Positions 33,025-42,477 of a stretch of DNA of 64,000 bases are shown piece after piece. The stretch covers positions 124,001-188,000 of the forward strand of contig CAVSUM010000011.1 of the NCBI GenBank assembly GCA_963731105.1. The letters run 5' to 3'. Source of the DNA: RPQJ01 sp963731105 (lineage in GTDB: Bacteria > Pseudomonadota > Gammaproteobacteria > Steroidobacterales > Steroidobacteraceae). The translations under genes were made by a program, and so were the position numbers. The first letter of the stretch is position 1. Each line of letters opens with the position of its first letter. A model generated the notes under the pieces. The model did not search any database and had not been told where the DNA came from. It saw only the letters and a program-made list of their open reading frames with translations.

Positions 33025-35742
33025 GTGAGCGCTAAAGAACATGCAATTGAGTTGAGGCAAACGTTTCCGTACTTGCTGGGCCGCGGCGTGGGGGGGGCGT
33101 CTTGTGCCTGCAGCGTCGCGTTGTCTTTGCTGGCACTTACTTGCTTCCCCTGTCATGCTTGGGAGAGTGAGTTGTTTGGCCCGGGCTGGCAGGCGACCCC
33201 GGCGGCCTCCTTCTATACGGACAAGCTCGTGCAGGATTTTTCCTTTGCCGGCTACCACCGGGGGGAGTCGCCGCTGCCAGCGCAGCCGCCCGGAGCAACT
33301 TACAACGTGGTAACAGGTTACGGGGCAGATCCGGCTGGTCAGGTGGACAGCACGCTGGCGATTCAAAACGCGATTGACGCTGCGACAGCCGCCAGGGGTG
33401 GGGTGGTGTGGCTGCCAGCCGGCAATTATCGTCTCAGTCCGCAAGGCGCCAACGACTTTGCATTGAGCATTTCCGGCAGCGGGGTGGTGCTGCGAGGCGC
33501 CGGGGCGGGAAAGTCGTTTCTGCTTAACACCTCCTGGATGATGCAGAATAAGAGCATCATCCGTGTTTTAGGTCCGGCGGAAGCGTCCTGGGCCACAGTG
33601 CAAAATCCGTCAACAGTCATCACCATGGATTTGATGGGGCCTACGACACGGATTCCGGTGCAGAGCGTGGCAGGGTTCCAGGCAGGCAATTACGTCATTG
33701 TGCGTGCCGATCCACGTGATGAGTGGGCGCTGGAGCACGGCGAGACAAACTGGGTTGGCGCCATGAAGGATGTTGGCCCACAGATGTATTTGCGGCAGAT
33801 CGTGAACCTTGATGTGACCAACAACATTATCACTTTGGACATCCCCACCCGTTATGCGCTCAAGACTCGGGACAACGCCCGGGTTTACAAGAAGACCACC
33901 TTAATCGCCGAGGTGGGGCTGGAGGATTTTTCGATCGGCAACGTGCAGCATCCGAGCGCGACCGGCTGGGGCGCCATTGATTACGATGTGCCGGGCACCG
34001 GGGCTTATGATGTATCCAGGGCCAGCGCGATCAGGTTCAGCTATGTCCGGGACGGCTGGATTCGAAATGTGCAGTCGTACCGCCCCCAAGGCAATACGAC
34101 CACCTGCCACAATCTCAGCAACGGAATTCGTCTCTGGAATTGCCGTGGGATCACCATCACGGGTTGCTATTTCCAGCGTCCCCAATATGGCGGCGGGGAC
34201 AGCAATGGTTACCTGTTCTCCCTTTCCAACAGTGGGGATTGTCTGGTTCAAGATTCAACCGCTGAATTCTGTCGGCACGGTTTTATCATCTCCCAAATGG
34301 CCAGTTCCGGTAATGTGCTGTATCGGTGTCTGGATAAGACCACCGGCAAGCAGACGGGCGCCACTGGGAACGAAGACACAGGGGGTGCTGGCAGCGAGTA
34401 TCACATGCACTTCAGCCATTCGTGCCTGATTGACAATTGCATCGGACAGGATGGCTGGTTCGAAGCCGCTTACCGGGAGGCGGGGACAGAGCCGATGCAC
34501 AGACTCACCTCGGCGCATTCCGTGTTTTGGAACATGGAGGGGAGGGGGAACGTGAGCAGAAAGGACTGGCTGGTCCACTCTCAGCAGAGCCGTTACGGAT
34601 ATGTGATTGGCACGCGCGGCAGCGGGGAGAACAGAGTCAGGGTTGATGGCTGGCCGACATATTCCATCGCAATAACGGCTCCGCAGGATCATGTCGAGGG
34701 CGTGGGATTGGGGGACACGCTAACACCCGGTTCGCTCTTTGAGGAGCAAAGACGCCGGCGAATTGCCACCCTCCAGCGCACGGAACGAACCATTCTGGAC
34801 GAAACCTGGTCGGATGGCGAGCGCGGCACCCAGAATCTGCCTGGTTCCGCCGCGTGGTACTCGTCGGGCGCGAGCAATACTTTAACTGCCACAGCCGGCA
34901 GCATGACGCAGTTGGTGGGCGGCACCACCGCCATGGACATCGCGTATCTAACCGGCGCGTATAATTCCACAATTGATTTGGGGATCGGGGAATCCCTGCG
35001 GCTCAGCTACGACATTTCCTTTGCGAACCGGACCGGGAGTGGCTACTTCCGGGTGGGGCTGTTCAACACGGTAGTGGATCCACGCATCGCGGCTGACGAA
35101 GGTGGCGCTTCGTCGAATCCCGCCTACTTGGGAGCAAACGGCTACATGGTAAATACCGGTGGGCTGGACACCGGCAATTCAGTGGATTTTAGGAGACGCA
35201 CGAGTGCCACAAGCCAGAATCTGATGTCCAGCACAAGTGCTTATTTTACGCTTGCGGGAGCTACGACCTTTGCCTCAAGCGTGACCAATGATGGCAGCTA
35301 CGCTGGCGTGTTGGAAATCACGCGAACGGGCGACACCGACACGACGCTATTTACCAGTCTCACAGGCCCTGACAACACTGTGCTCTATTCGCACGGCTCG
35401 AGTGATTCCGCATCCCACTATTACCGATTCAACACCTTTGGTATCATCTCTTCGAGCGTCAACGCAGACTCCTTCACCCTGCACTCGGTCAAGATCAGCG
35501 TTATGTCGCCGCCGCCGCCGCAGATCACGAGCTTCAGTTTCATGTCCGACGGGACGTTCACGCTGTCCGGTACCGGACCAGTGGGGCAGTCCTACCAGAT
35601 CCTGGCCACGACGAACCTGCTGCTGCCGCTGAACGGCTGGGAGTTGCAGGCCACTGGATATTTTGACGGGGGTACCTTTGCGTTCAGTGACCAGCCGGCG
35701 AGCAATCACGCTCGCCGCTTTTATCGCGTGGCAACCCCTTGA
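33025..35742 (+). CDS. Secreted right-handed beta-helix (pectate-lyase superfamily) fused to an 'ETWSDGER' domain
   Basis: 905 residues from a GTG; TTG at 33,052 would give a shorter leader before the signal-like stretch (SVALSLLALTCFPCHAW). Residues about 90-560 match the Pectate_lyase_3 / GH28-like helix: TYNVVTGYGADPAGQVDSTLAIQNAIDAAT....GGVVWLPAGNYRL, SGSGVVLRGAGAGKS, then ladder turns (RNVQSYRPQG, GITITGCYFQRPQYGG, DCLVQDSTAEFCRHGF). Residues about 590-835 are the 'ETWSDGER' domain, and the end (GPVGQSYQILATTNLLLP....RFYRVATP) is the Verrucomicrobia C-terminal sorting-like strand domain. Acts outside the cell, likely on pectin or a related glycan. Confidence 0.85.
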   Translation: MSAKEHAIELRQTFPYLLGRGVGGASCACSVALSLLALTCFPCHAWESELFGPGWQATPAASFYTDKLVQDFSFAGYHRGESPLPAQPPGATYNVVTGYGADPAGQVDSTLAIQNAIDAATAARGGVVWLPAGNYRLSPQGANDFALSISGSGVVLRGAGAGKSFLLNTSWMMQNKSIIRVLGPAEASWATVQNPSTVITMDLMGPTTRIPVQSVAGFQAGNYVIVRADPRDEWALEHGETNWVGAMKDVGPQMYLRQIVNLDVTNNIITLDIPTRYALKTRDNARVYKKTTLIAEVGLEDFSIGNVQHPSATGWGAIDYDVPGTGAYDVSRASAIRFSYVRDGWIRNVQSYRPQGNTTTCHNLSNGIRLWNCRGITITGCYFQRPQYGGGDSNGYLFSLSNSGDCLVQDSTAEFCRHGFIISQMASSGNVLYRCLDKTTGKQTGATGNEDTGGAGSEYHMHFSHSCLIDNCIGQDGWFEAAYREAGTEPMHRLTSAHSVFWNMEGRGNVSRKDWLVHSQQSRYGYVIGTRGSGENRVRVDGWPTYSIAITAPQDHVEGVGLGDTLTPGSLFEEQRRRRIATLQRTERTILDETWSDGERGTQNLPGSAAWYSSGASNTLTATAGSMTQLVGGTTAMDIAYLTGAYNSTIDLGIGESLRLSYDISFANRTGSGYFRVGLFNTVVDPRIAADEGGASSNPAYLGANGYMVNTGGLDTGNSVDFRRRTSATSQNLMSSTSAYFTLAGATTFASSVTNDGSYAGVLEITRTGDTDTTLFTSLTGPDNTVLYSHGSSDSASHYYRFNTFGIISSSVNADSFTLHSVKISVMSPPPPQITSFSFMSDGTFTLSGTGPVGQSYQILATTNLLLPLNGWELQATGYFDGGTFAFSDQPASNHARRFYRVATP
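34900..35033 (+). repeat. 134-bp block identical to 31,278-31,411
   Basis: Second copy, within the 'ETWSDGER' domain of the beta-helix protein. Confidence 0.9.
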
Positions 35743-35765
35743 ATACTTCTCCTCGCGCCTGGCAT

Positions 35766-36668
35766 ATGACCATTAAGAACAGTATCCCAATCGTCCTCCT
35801 TGCAGTGCTCCCGATCTTGGCGCCCGCCGAGGGTCTGGAAACCAATGCGCCGCCGGGGAAGAGATATACGTACAAGGAATCTGGCGGCAAGCCGCAAGAG
35901 TTGGAGGTGTATTTTCCGGTCAACCATGAGCCCGGAAAATCGAAAGTGCCTGGTGTGCTGCTCTTCCATGGTGGCAATTGGCAACGTGGTGACCTCAGCA
36001 GTTTTCGCTATGCCTGCCACTACCTCGCTAGCCGGGGTTTGGTGGCCGCGACGGCAAATTACCGGACCAGCCGCAAGAAGGATTCTGAAGACGTTGGGAA
36101 AGTGTCGGCGGGCGAATCACGAAAGCGCGTCTGCGTCACGGATGCCAAGAGCGCCATCCGCTGGATGAAGCAACACGCGGTGGAACTTGGCTTCGACCCG
36201 CAGCGACTCATCACGGGTGGTGGTTCGGCGGGAGGGCACATCTCCGTGCTGGCGACGACCAATCCTGGCCTCAATGATCCCACCGATTCCAAGGATTGCG
36301 ACACGAGCGTTGTGGCTTACCTGCTGTTCAATCCCGCGCTTTCAATAACGAACGATTTTAAGGACGCCGAGGTGGACGTGCTGAAGCATCTCCACGCGGG
36401 GTTCCCGCCCGCCGTGGTTTTCTTTGGTACCGCCGATCATTGGAGGCAAGACTGGAACGAGGTCCATGCCCGGCTCAAATCGTTGGGCGGTTCGAATATC
36501 CACCTGTGGCTTGCCAAAGGCGAGGGCCACAGCTTTTTCATCAAACCGCCGTGGCAGGAATTGACTCTATTTGAGGCGGATCGCTTCCTTGTGTCGCTCG
36601 GCTTGCTTAAGGGAGAGCCAACGCTGGCGCCAAACGCGATGGGCCAGGCACTCAATCTGGTTCCTTGA
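35766..36668 (+). CDS. Secreted alpha/beta hydrolase, second subtype
   Basis: 300 residues from the ATG at 35,766. Signal peptide (IPIVLLAVLPILAPAEG). LLFHGGNWQRGD is the oxyanion motif; Ser in ITGGGSAGGHISVL; Asp candidates in FFGTADHWRQDW; His in KGEGHSFF. The C-terminus FFIKPPWQELTLFEADRFLVSLGLLKGEPTL recurs as a fragment at about 38,690-38,815. This type resembles acetyl-xylan/rhamnogalacturonan acetylesterase-like hydrolases found with sulfatases. Confidence 0.87.
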   Translation: MTIKNSIPIVLLAVLPILAPAEGLETNAPPGKRYTYKESGGKPQELEVYFPVNHEPGKSKVPGVLLFHGGNWQRGDLSSFRYACHYLASRGLVAATANYRTSRKKDSEDVGKVSAGESRKRVCVTDAKSAIRWMKQHAVELGFDPQRLITGGGSAGGHISVLATTNPGLNDPTDSKDCDTSVVAYLLFNPALSITNDFKDAEVDVLKHLHAGFPPAVVFFGTADHWRQDWNEVHARLKSLGGSNIHLWLAKGEGHSFFIKPPWQELTLFEADRFLVSLGLLKGEPTLAPNAMGQALNLVP

Positions 36669-36735
36669 GCCAAGGGCAAAAAAAGCGCGCGACGCTGATT
36701 TCGCGTATGGCAACAGCGGAGCGTCGGCAGCAATG

Positions 36736-36751
36736 CTACCGCTAGCGGTAG
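36736..36751 (+). promoter_or_regulatory. 16-bp palindromic site, copy 2
   Basis: CTACCGCTAGCGGTAG, a perfect palindrome, 33 bp before the sulfatase start. Confidence 0.65.
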
Positions 36752-36783
36752 TTGTTCGTGCGGCGAACAAAGGGCAGCATTGG

Positions 36784-38305
36784 ATGGTTATGAAATTCAA
36801 GCAACGGCGCAGGCATTTGAAAACCGTGATGGCGATGGCCGTGTCATGGATGCTGGTCTTGCCGGGGTTGTCCCACGCGCAGTCGGGTCCCGAGGGGAAA
36901 AACACTCTCCTCCTGGTGGCGGAGGACATGGCACCCAATCTTGGCTGCTACGGCGACCCGCACGCCAGGACGCCGAACCTGGACCGACTGGCGGGCCGTG
37001 GCGTTCGTTTTGAGAACGCATACGTGACGGCAGCTTCCTGCAGTCCGTCCCGTGCCACCATGTTGACCGGCCTTTATCCCCAGCAGCACGGCCAGATCGG
37101 GCTCAGTGTGACCGATTCAGGCCACAAGAAGCTGGTTTCCATGAAACCGGGCATTGTTACACTGCCGCAATTGCTCAGGCAGGCGGGATACAAGACCGGC
37201 GTGCTGGGCAAGATTCATGTCGATCCGCACGACCGCCTCGGTTTCGAGTTTACGCGCGGCTCCAACCCAGAAGGAGTGTCCGGTCAATCACTGACCGAGT
37301 TGCCGCTAATCTCACCCAGCGGCCGAAAAAAGGACCCGTCACTTCCGGTATTCTGCGGACGTGGACCAGATGACCCGTGATGCGAAAGAGTTCTTCGGAT
37401 ACGCTGCTGACAAGCCCTTCTTTTTGATGGTGAATTTCTCCGACACCCATGAGCCTTACTTAAATCAAATCAACGGTTACCCGGCCAGGATGCAGCAGCC
37501 GCAAGAGTTCACGGAACCCTTCAAGTTCTCCGGGAAGCAGTCGCTGGACAAGGCAGCGCAACGGCAGATGGCCGCCTATTATAACGGCATCGCTCGCCTA
37601 GACGAATCGATTGGGCAGATTTTGGACGCCTTGGAGAAGTCCGGCACGGCGACCAACACCGTGGTGATCTTCCTGTCGGATCACGGGCCGGAAGGATTTG
37701 GCCGGGCAAAACTGAGCAACTACGAAGCAGGACTCAAGGTGCCGATGCTCCTTCACTATCCCGGCATGCAACTGCCGCGAACGTTCGACGGCTTCGTCGG
37801 CAGCCTGGACATCATGCCAACCGCGTTGGAAGCCGCAAACATCGCCTATACCAATGTGCTGCCCGGCAAATCGCTGGTGAAAGTGTTGACCGGAAAGGAT
37901 AAGCCGCACGAGGACGTCTTTGGTGATTTTAACCGCCACACGGACGTCCGGATCTGGCCGATCCGGTCGGTGCGGCATCAGGACTTCAAGTTGATCGAGA
38001 ATCCATTCGTGGACGTGTACCGGTCGGACGCCGCCAAGGGTGCCGCACAGAGGCGTGATTATGTGGAGTACGGCCAGAGCCCGGAAGTTGAGTTCTTTGA
38101 CCTGAAGCGAGATCCGTATGAGCTGACCAATCTGGCAAAGGATCCCCGATACCAGGAAGCGCTTCAGAATTGCCAGCGCCGATTACGGAAGTGGCAAGTG
38201 ACTGTCGGAGATTTTCTGCTCGATCCCGTGACGACCGAGAAGGAGAAACAACTCGCCCGGGAGAACATTCGCCGGGCGTTTCGAGGCGCGCCGGGAGAGG
38301 AATGA
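36784..38305 (+). CDS. Secreted sulfatase (S1 type) with a frameshift
   Basis: Starts at the ATG at 36,784 or 36,790. Signal peptide (TVMAMAVSWMLVLPGLSHAQ). LLLVAEDMAPNLGCYGD gives the metal ligands, and AASCSPSRATMLTGLYPQQHG is the formylglycine motif C-x-P-S-R. The first frame runs to a stop near 37,380; removing one A from the six-A run at 37,326-37,331 joins it to TRHFRYSADVDQM and on to PFFLMVNFSDTHEPY, TVVIFLSDHGPEGFG and the normal C-terminus (VEFFDLKRDPYELTNLAKD). So the gene is whole apart from this indel. Likely removes sulfate esters from a host or algal polysaccharide; activation would need a formylglycine-generating enzyme or anSME elsewhere. Confidence 0.87.
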
Positions 38306-38815
38306 CTCACTTGGATTCGATCCCAGTTTGCATCGCGATGCTTCGCTTTCGCTTTGCGATTATGCGCTATCAGCGTCTGACAAAATACTGGGAACACGGC
38401 TTTAATACCGAGTCGGTGCTCCACACGCGATCTATATTTTACGCCATGTGCGCTGAGGTGGACGCAATGGTCGGCGCGCTGCTGGATGAACTCGACTTGC
38501 TCGGGCTGGCCGATAACACGTATTTCGTCTTCTCCAGTGATCACGGCGAAAACAATATGGAGCACCGCCAGTGGTACAAGATGAACTTTTATGAATCCTC
38601 GGCGCGCGTGCCGCTGGTCGTGGCCGGACCCGGCGTGGGCCGGGGCAAAATCCTCGACCCTAACATGTGGCAATCCCCGAAACTTCTTCAACGATCAACC
38701 GTGGAGAGACCTCAGTCTCAGCGAAGCCGACTGCATCCTTGGCTCGCTAGTTCTGCTTGAGGGAGAGCCAACCCTCAGGCCCCCCGCGGGCGCGAGTAAA
38801 CCATTCAAGCAATAA
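38302..38815 (+). pseudogene. Sulfatase fragment joined to the tail of an alpha/beta hydrolase
   Basis: Begins with an ATG overlapping the sulfatase stop. LHTRSIFYAMCAEVDAMVGALLDELDLLGLADNTYFVFSSDHGENNMEHRQW ... ARVPLVVAGPGVGRGKI is the C-terminal half of a different sulfatase; the formylglycine site is absent. From about 38,680 another frame reads NPRNFFNDQPWRDLSLSEADCILGSLVLLEGEPTL, clearly related to FFIKPPWQELTLFEADRFLVSLGLLKGEPTL at the end of the hydrolase at 35,766. Two gene ends are thus fused by deletion, out of frame. Confidence 0.75.
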
Positions 38816-38849
38816 ATTAACTTGCGTTCGGAACAATCCATTCACAACT

Positions 38850-40817
38850 ATGCAACTAAGAACAGTTTCAGGGATCAACACCAGTTGGTGGCATTGGTGT
38901 CGGCACGACAAGTCGGGAAGGCTGCGGAGCAGAATCCTTTCGCTGTTAGTTCTGGGTTTTCTGTTATGCCAAAGGCTAGAGCACTCGACGGCAACCGCCG
39001 CAGTTCCTGACCAAGGCAAGAGCGAATACTCGCCTGCAAATACAACAAGAACTGACCGCGACCATGCTTCACCACGAATTGCGGATGCCAGGTTAGGGAA
39101 AGGCGAAAAGCCCCCGCTTGCAACGTTTTTGCGCAAATCATTGCGGTGGAGATGTCCTGATCTTGGGGTTGACGTTCCAGTCAAGGCCTACTTCAGGCAA
39201 CTGAGCACAAGCCGACCAGCCCCGGTCATTGTTTACGTGATGAATCACGGGTATCCGCGCGTGGGTCAGGAGCCCGATGATTCAATTCTGGCCGATTACC
39301 TCAATCAGCAATACCTCGTCGTCACGGTGGATTTCGCAGGCGTGACGAATGCCGTCTCACCAGCGTTCGATTTCGATCTGCTGGCATTGCAGCGCGCAAT
39401 TTACGGCTACCACACCACCTCACTGCTTGTAGATACTCCACTCAAGCCAGAGGATGATTATTGCTGGTTTTTGCCTGCGGGATGCCGGCTCGTCCGGAAC
39501 CTCAACTATTTCGATCTCGCCCGGCACGGCTCTTTCGGCACGAAGGAAAAAGTCCTGGAAATCTGGAATACCACGATTCACAAAAAGTTCGGCGTTCCGA
39601 GACTGACCGACCCCGAGGCGATGCGCAATCGAGACCGGACGCCCTTGGATTACAAGCTCTACATGGACATCATTTATCCGTCGCAACCCAACCGCAAGCT
39701 GCCCCTCTTTATTTACCAAGCCACCCAATCCAACCGCACGCGCTGCAGCCGCAGTGAGACCGTCACCGGAGCCCACATTTTTGGATTCGAAATGCGCGGC
39801 TACGTGATGGCAATTGTGGACCACTGCTGGAACCCGCTGTCGCGCCACGGGTCGTATGGCTTCCTGAAAGGGCAATTTTCGCTGGACAATTGGAATGGGT
39901 TGAAGGCCAACACTTCGGCCGTGCGTTTCTTGCGGGCTCACGCCGATGTTTATGGCATAGACCCCAACTTCGTAGGCGCGATGGGCTATTCGAAAGGCTC
40001 CTACAGCGTCACCCGCTTGTCCGACCCCAACCACGAAACCCAGGACGAATACGCCACCTTCTCCGGCTTTCCTGCCGGTTCGCCGGAGCCTCAACCTTGG
40101 CGGGGATATTCGAGCAGGATCACGGCGGGTTACCAGGCCGTGGGCGGCGGGACGGACAAACCTGAATACGTGACCAGCAACCAGGTGCCAACAGTCACCG
40201 CCTGCGGAAGATTCGACAAATTCAATAAGTGGCCTGGTTTTCCGTCCCTCGTTGAGGTTTATGAATCCCGGAACGTCAACCATCTGGCAATCTGGATGCA
40301 CGAACTGGAGCACGAACCTCCCCATGGTTTCGACCCGTGGCTTGGGCGCGACCGTTATGCGTTGTTTGTGAATTTCTTCGATCAATATCTCAAGCCGCGC
40401 GAGAAGTCGTCGCCGCAGGTGCTGTACACGTTTCCAGTTCATGACCGCACCAATGTGACCACCAAAGGCTACAGCCAGGCGCTGCCGGACCATTCGCTCC
40501 TGCCGACGAACGCTCTGCAACATGTGGCGTTCAAGGAGCCGATCACGGTTCATTTCGCCCCGCGCATGGATGTTCGCAGCGTTGTGCAAGGCGGGGTCAG
40601 ACTGGTGAGAAAATCGGATGGGGTGGAGGTGGCCGGCAACTGGTCTGCCAAGCGAGGGAACACCGTATTCATGTTCATCCCATCCGGCAAACTCGACCCG
40701 CAAACCGCCTATCAACTGACCTTCACAACCGGGGTGAAAAACGAAGCGGGCAATGCCCTGGCAGACAAGAAGATCATCGAGTTTCGAACCGGCTCGTCGG
40801 ACAGCGCCGGTCAATGA
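38850..40817 (+). CDS. Large secreted alpha/beta hydrolase with C-terminal Big_5 domain
   Basis: 655 residues from the ATG at 38,850. A hydrophobic leader (LSLLVLGFLLCQRLEHST) lies after a 27-residue basic start. The hydrolase fold is recognisable from LPLFIYQATQSNR, a nucleophile in GAMGYSKGSYSV (about residue 395), the Asp region VTACGRFDKFNKWPG and HELEHEPPHGFDPW for the His. The last 90 residues (ITVHFAPRMDVRSVVQ...VRLVRKSDGVEVAGNWSAKRGNTVFMFIPSGKLDPQTAYQLTF) match the Big_5 Ig-like domain. I cannot place it in a named esterase family. Followed 48 bp later by the GH28 genes. Confidence 0.7.
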   Translation: MQLRTVSGINTSWWHWCRHDKSGRLRSRILSLLVLGFLLCQRLEHSTATAAVPDQGKSEYSPANTTRTDRDHASPRIADARLGKGEKPPLATFLRKSLRWRCPDLGVDVPVKAYFRQLSTSRPAPVIVYVMNHGYPRVGQEPDDSILADYLNQQYLVVTVDFAGVTNAVSPAFDFDLLALQRAIYGYHTTSLLVDTPLKPEDDYCWFLPAGCRLVRNLNYFDLARHGSFGTKEKVLEIWNTTIHKKFGVPRLTDPEAMRNRDRTPLDYKLYMDIIYPSQPNRKLPLFIYQATQSNRTRCSRSETVTGAHIFGFEMRGYVMAIVDHCWNPLSRHGSYGFLKGQFSLDNWNGLKANTSAVRFLRAHADVYGIDPNFVGAMGYSKGSYSVTRLSDPNHETQDEYATFSGFPAGSPEPQPWRGYSSRITAGYQAVGGGTDKPEYVTSNQVPTVTACGRFDKFNKWPGFPSLVEVYESRNVNHLAIWMHELEHEPPHGFDPWLGRDRYALFVNFFDQYLKPREKSSPQVLYTFPVHDRTNVTTKGYSQALPDHSLLPTNALQHVAFKEPITVHFAPRMDVRSVVQGGVRLVRKSDGVEVAGNWSAKRGNTVFMFIPSGKLDPQTAYQLTFTTGVKNEAGNALADKKIIEFRTGSSDSAGQ

Positions 40818-40865
40818 CCTGGCACCCGAAAAAGACATCACGGCTTAAGCAACGGAACTAGCATC

Positions 40866-42461
40866 ATGAAAACACTGAAAACAAACACTCAACTGGTGGC
40901 TCTGGTCGCTGCCTGGGCAGCCACCACTGCATTTGCGCAACCCATGTATGATGTTGTGAAATTTGGTGCAAAAGGTGATGGCGTCACGGTCAACACCGCC
41001 AGCATTCAAAGCGCCATTGACCAGTGCGGCAAGGATGGCGGGGGGCGAGTCGTGTTTCCTAACGGCACATTCCTTTCCGCCACCATCCACATCAAGAGCA
41101 ATGTCACTTTGTATCTGAACGAGGGGGCCGTGCTGAAGGGCGTTGCGGACATGAAGGCCTATCAGCGTCTTTATGCCTCGAATTATGCCTTCATCTACGC
41201 CGAAAAACAGGACAATATCGCCATCCTCGGCCGGGGCGTGATTCACGGGCAAGGTGAACACAAGGCCTTTCAAGGCGGATCCAGCCATAGCGGCATCAAG
41301 AACCGTCCCAACACCATCTTCCTGGTGGAGTGCAACCACGTAAGCCTGAAGGACTTTACCATCAGAAACGGCGCGCGGTGGAATATGAAGCTCGATTTGT
41401 GTCACAACGTCAGCATGGACGGCTTGAGCGTTTTCAGTCGTGTGGTCGCCAACGACGATGGAGTGGATTTCGATGATTGCCACGACGTGCGGGTGTCCAA
41501 TTGCTTTTTCGAGACCGGCGATGATGGTATCTGCGCCAAGAGCTACTCGAGCCATGGCGTCAAGCGCTTGGTGATCAACAACTGTATTGTGAGCAGCTTT
41601 TCCAACGGAATAAAACTGGGCGCGGTAAGTGTGGGGAGCTTTGAAGACATCGCCGTATCCAACTGCGCCATCTACGATACGCGCCTGTCGGGCATAACGC
41701 TCCAGAATGTCGATGGCAGTGTGATGGATCGAGTGGTGATCAATAACATCACCATGAGCAACGTGAACGGGGGCATTTTCCTGAAGGTGGGAACCAGAAA
41801 GAAGATCGGAGGCAAGCTCGCCCCTCCCGGAGCTATCCGAAATGTTTTTATTTCGAACGTCATTGCCGACGGGGTGGGTTGCTGGCTGCCGGACAAAACC
41901 CGTTCCTATTACAAGGAGGCATATGATTCAAGAATTGGCGTCGGCCTCGCCGGCCAGCCGGGATACCGGATCGAGAATGTTCACCTCAGCAACATCCACA
42001 TGCGGTTTTCTGGCGGAGGGACTGCAGAGGATGCCAAGGTGGTGATGCAGGATTTGCCGGATGTGTATCCCGAGTATCGCAACTGGGGAGTGACGCCGGC
42101 GTATGCGTTCAATTGCCGGCATGTGAAGGACCTCCAGTTCAACAACGTGAGCTTTGACTATCTCAACGAGGATGCGCGGCCAGCGATGTTCTTTGAAGAT
42201 GCGGAAGGCATTGTGCTGAACCACGTGAATGCAAAAACCTCGGACAAGGCAAAAGCCTCGATTCGAGCCAAAGATGTCAAAGATATGTTCATTCACAGTA
42301 ATAAGCCCGAAGCCAGCCCCACACCGTTTCTGGCATTTGAAGGGTGCGTCAACGACATCACCATCATGAACAACGATTTCCACAGGCTAAAAGCTGTCTA
42401 TACGGCCGAAGCAGAAACGGACACGAATGAGGTGAGGATGGCGAACAATATATCCAAATAG
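40866..42461 (+). CDS. GH28 polygalacturonase-like enzyme 1
   Basis: 531 residues. Signal peptide (LVALVAAWAATTAFAQ). MYDVVKFGAKGDGVTVNTASIQSAIDQCGKDGGGRVVFPNGTFLSATIHIKSNVTLYLNEGAVLKG is the GH28 entry. Active-site motifs: NDDGVDFDDCHDV for the first Asp, ETGDDGIC for the Asp pair, and SNGIKLG in place of the RIK motif, as often in non-classical members. Hydrolyses alpha-1,4-galacturonan or a rhamnogalacturonan. First of three GH28 genes with gaps of 16 and 28 bp. Confidence 0.9.
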   Translation: MKTLKTNTQLVALVAAWAATTAFAQPMYDVVKFGAKGDGVTVNTASIQSAIDQCGKDGGGRVVFPNGTFLSATIHIKSNVTLYLNEGAVLKGVADMKAYQRLYASNYAFIYAEKQDNIAILGRGVIHGQGEHKAFQGGSSHSGIKNRPNTIFLVECNHVSLKDFTIRNGARWNMKLDLCHNVSMDGLSVFSRVVANDDGVDFDDCHDVRVSNCFFETGDDGICAKSYSSHGVKRLVINNCIVSSFSNGIKLGAVSVGSFEDIAVSNCAIYDTRLSGITLQNVDGSVMDRVVINNITMSNVNGGIFLKVGTRKKIGGKLAPPGAIRNVFISNVIADGVGCWLPDKTRSYYKEAYDSRIGVGLAGQPGYRIENVHLSNIHMRFSGGGTAEDAKVVMQDLPDVYPEYRNWGVTPAYAFNCRHVKDLQFNNVSFDYLNEDARPAMFFEDAEGIVLNHVNAKTSDKAKASIRAKDVKDMFIHSNKPEASPTPFLAFEGCVNDITIMNNDFHRLKAVYTAEAETDTNEVRMANNISK

Positions 42462-42477
42462 AGCTTTGCAGCATCTC

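Noticed and set aside
39420..40841. 473-codon open frame on the minus strand
   Set aside because: Mirror of the large hydrolase; no recognisable motif.
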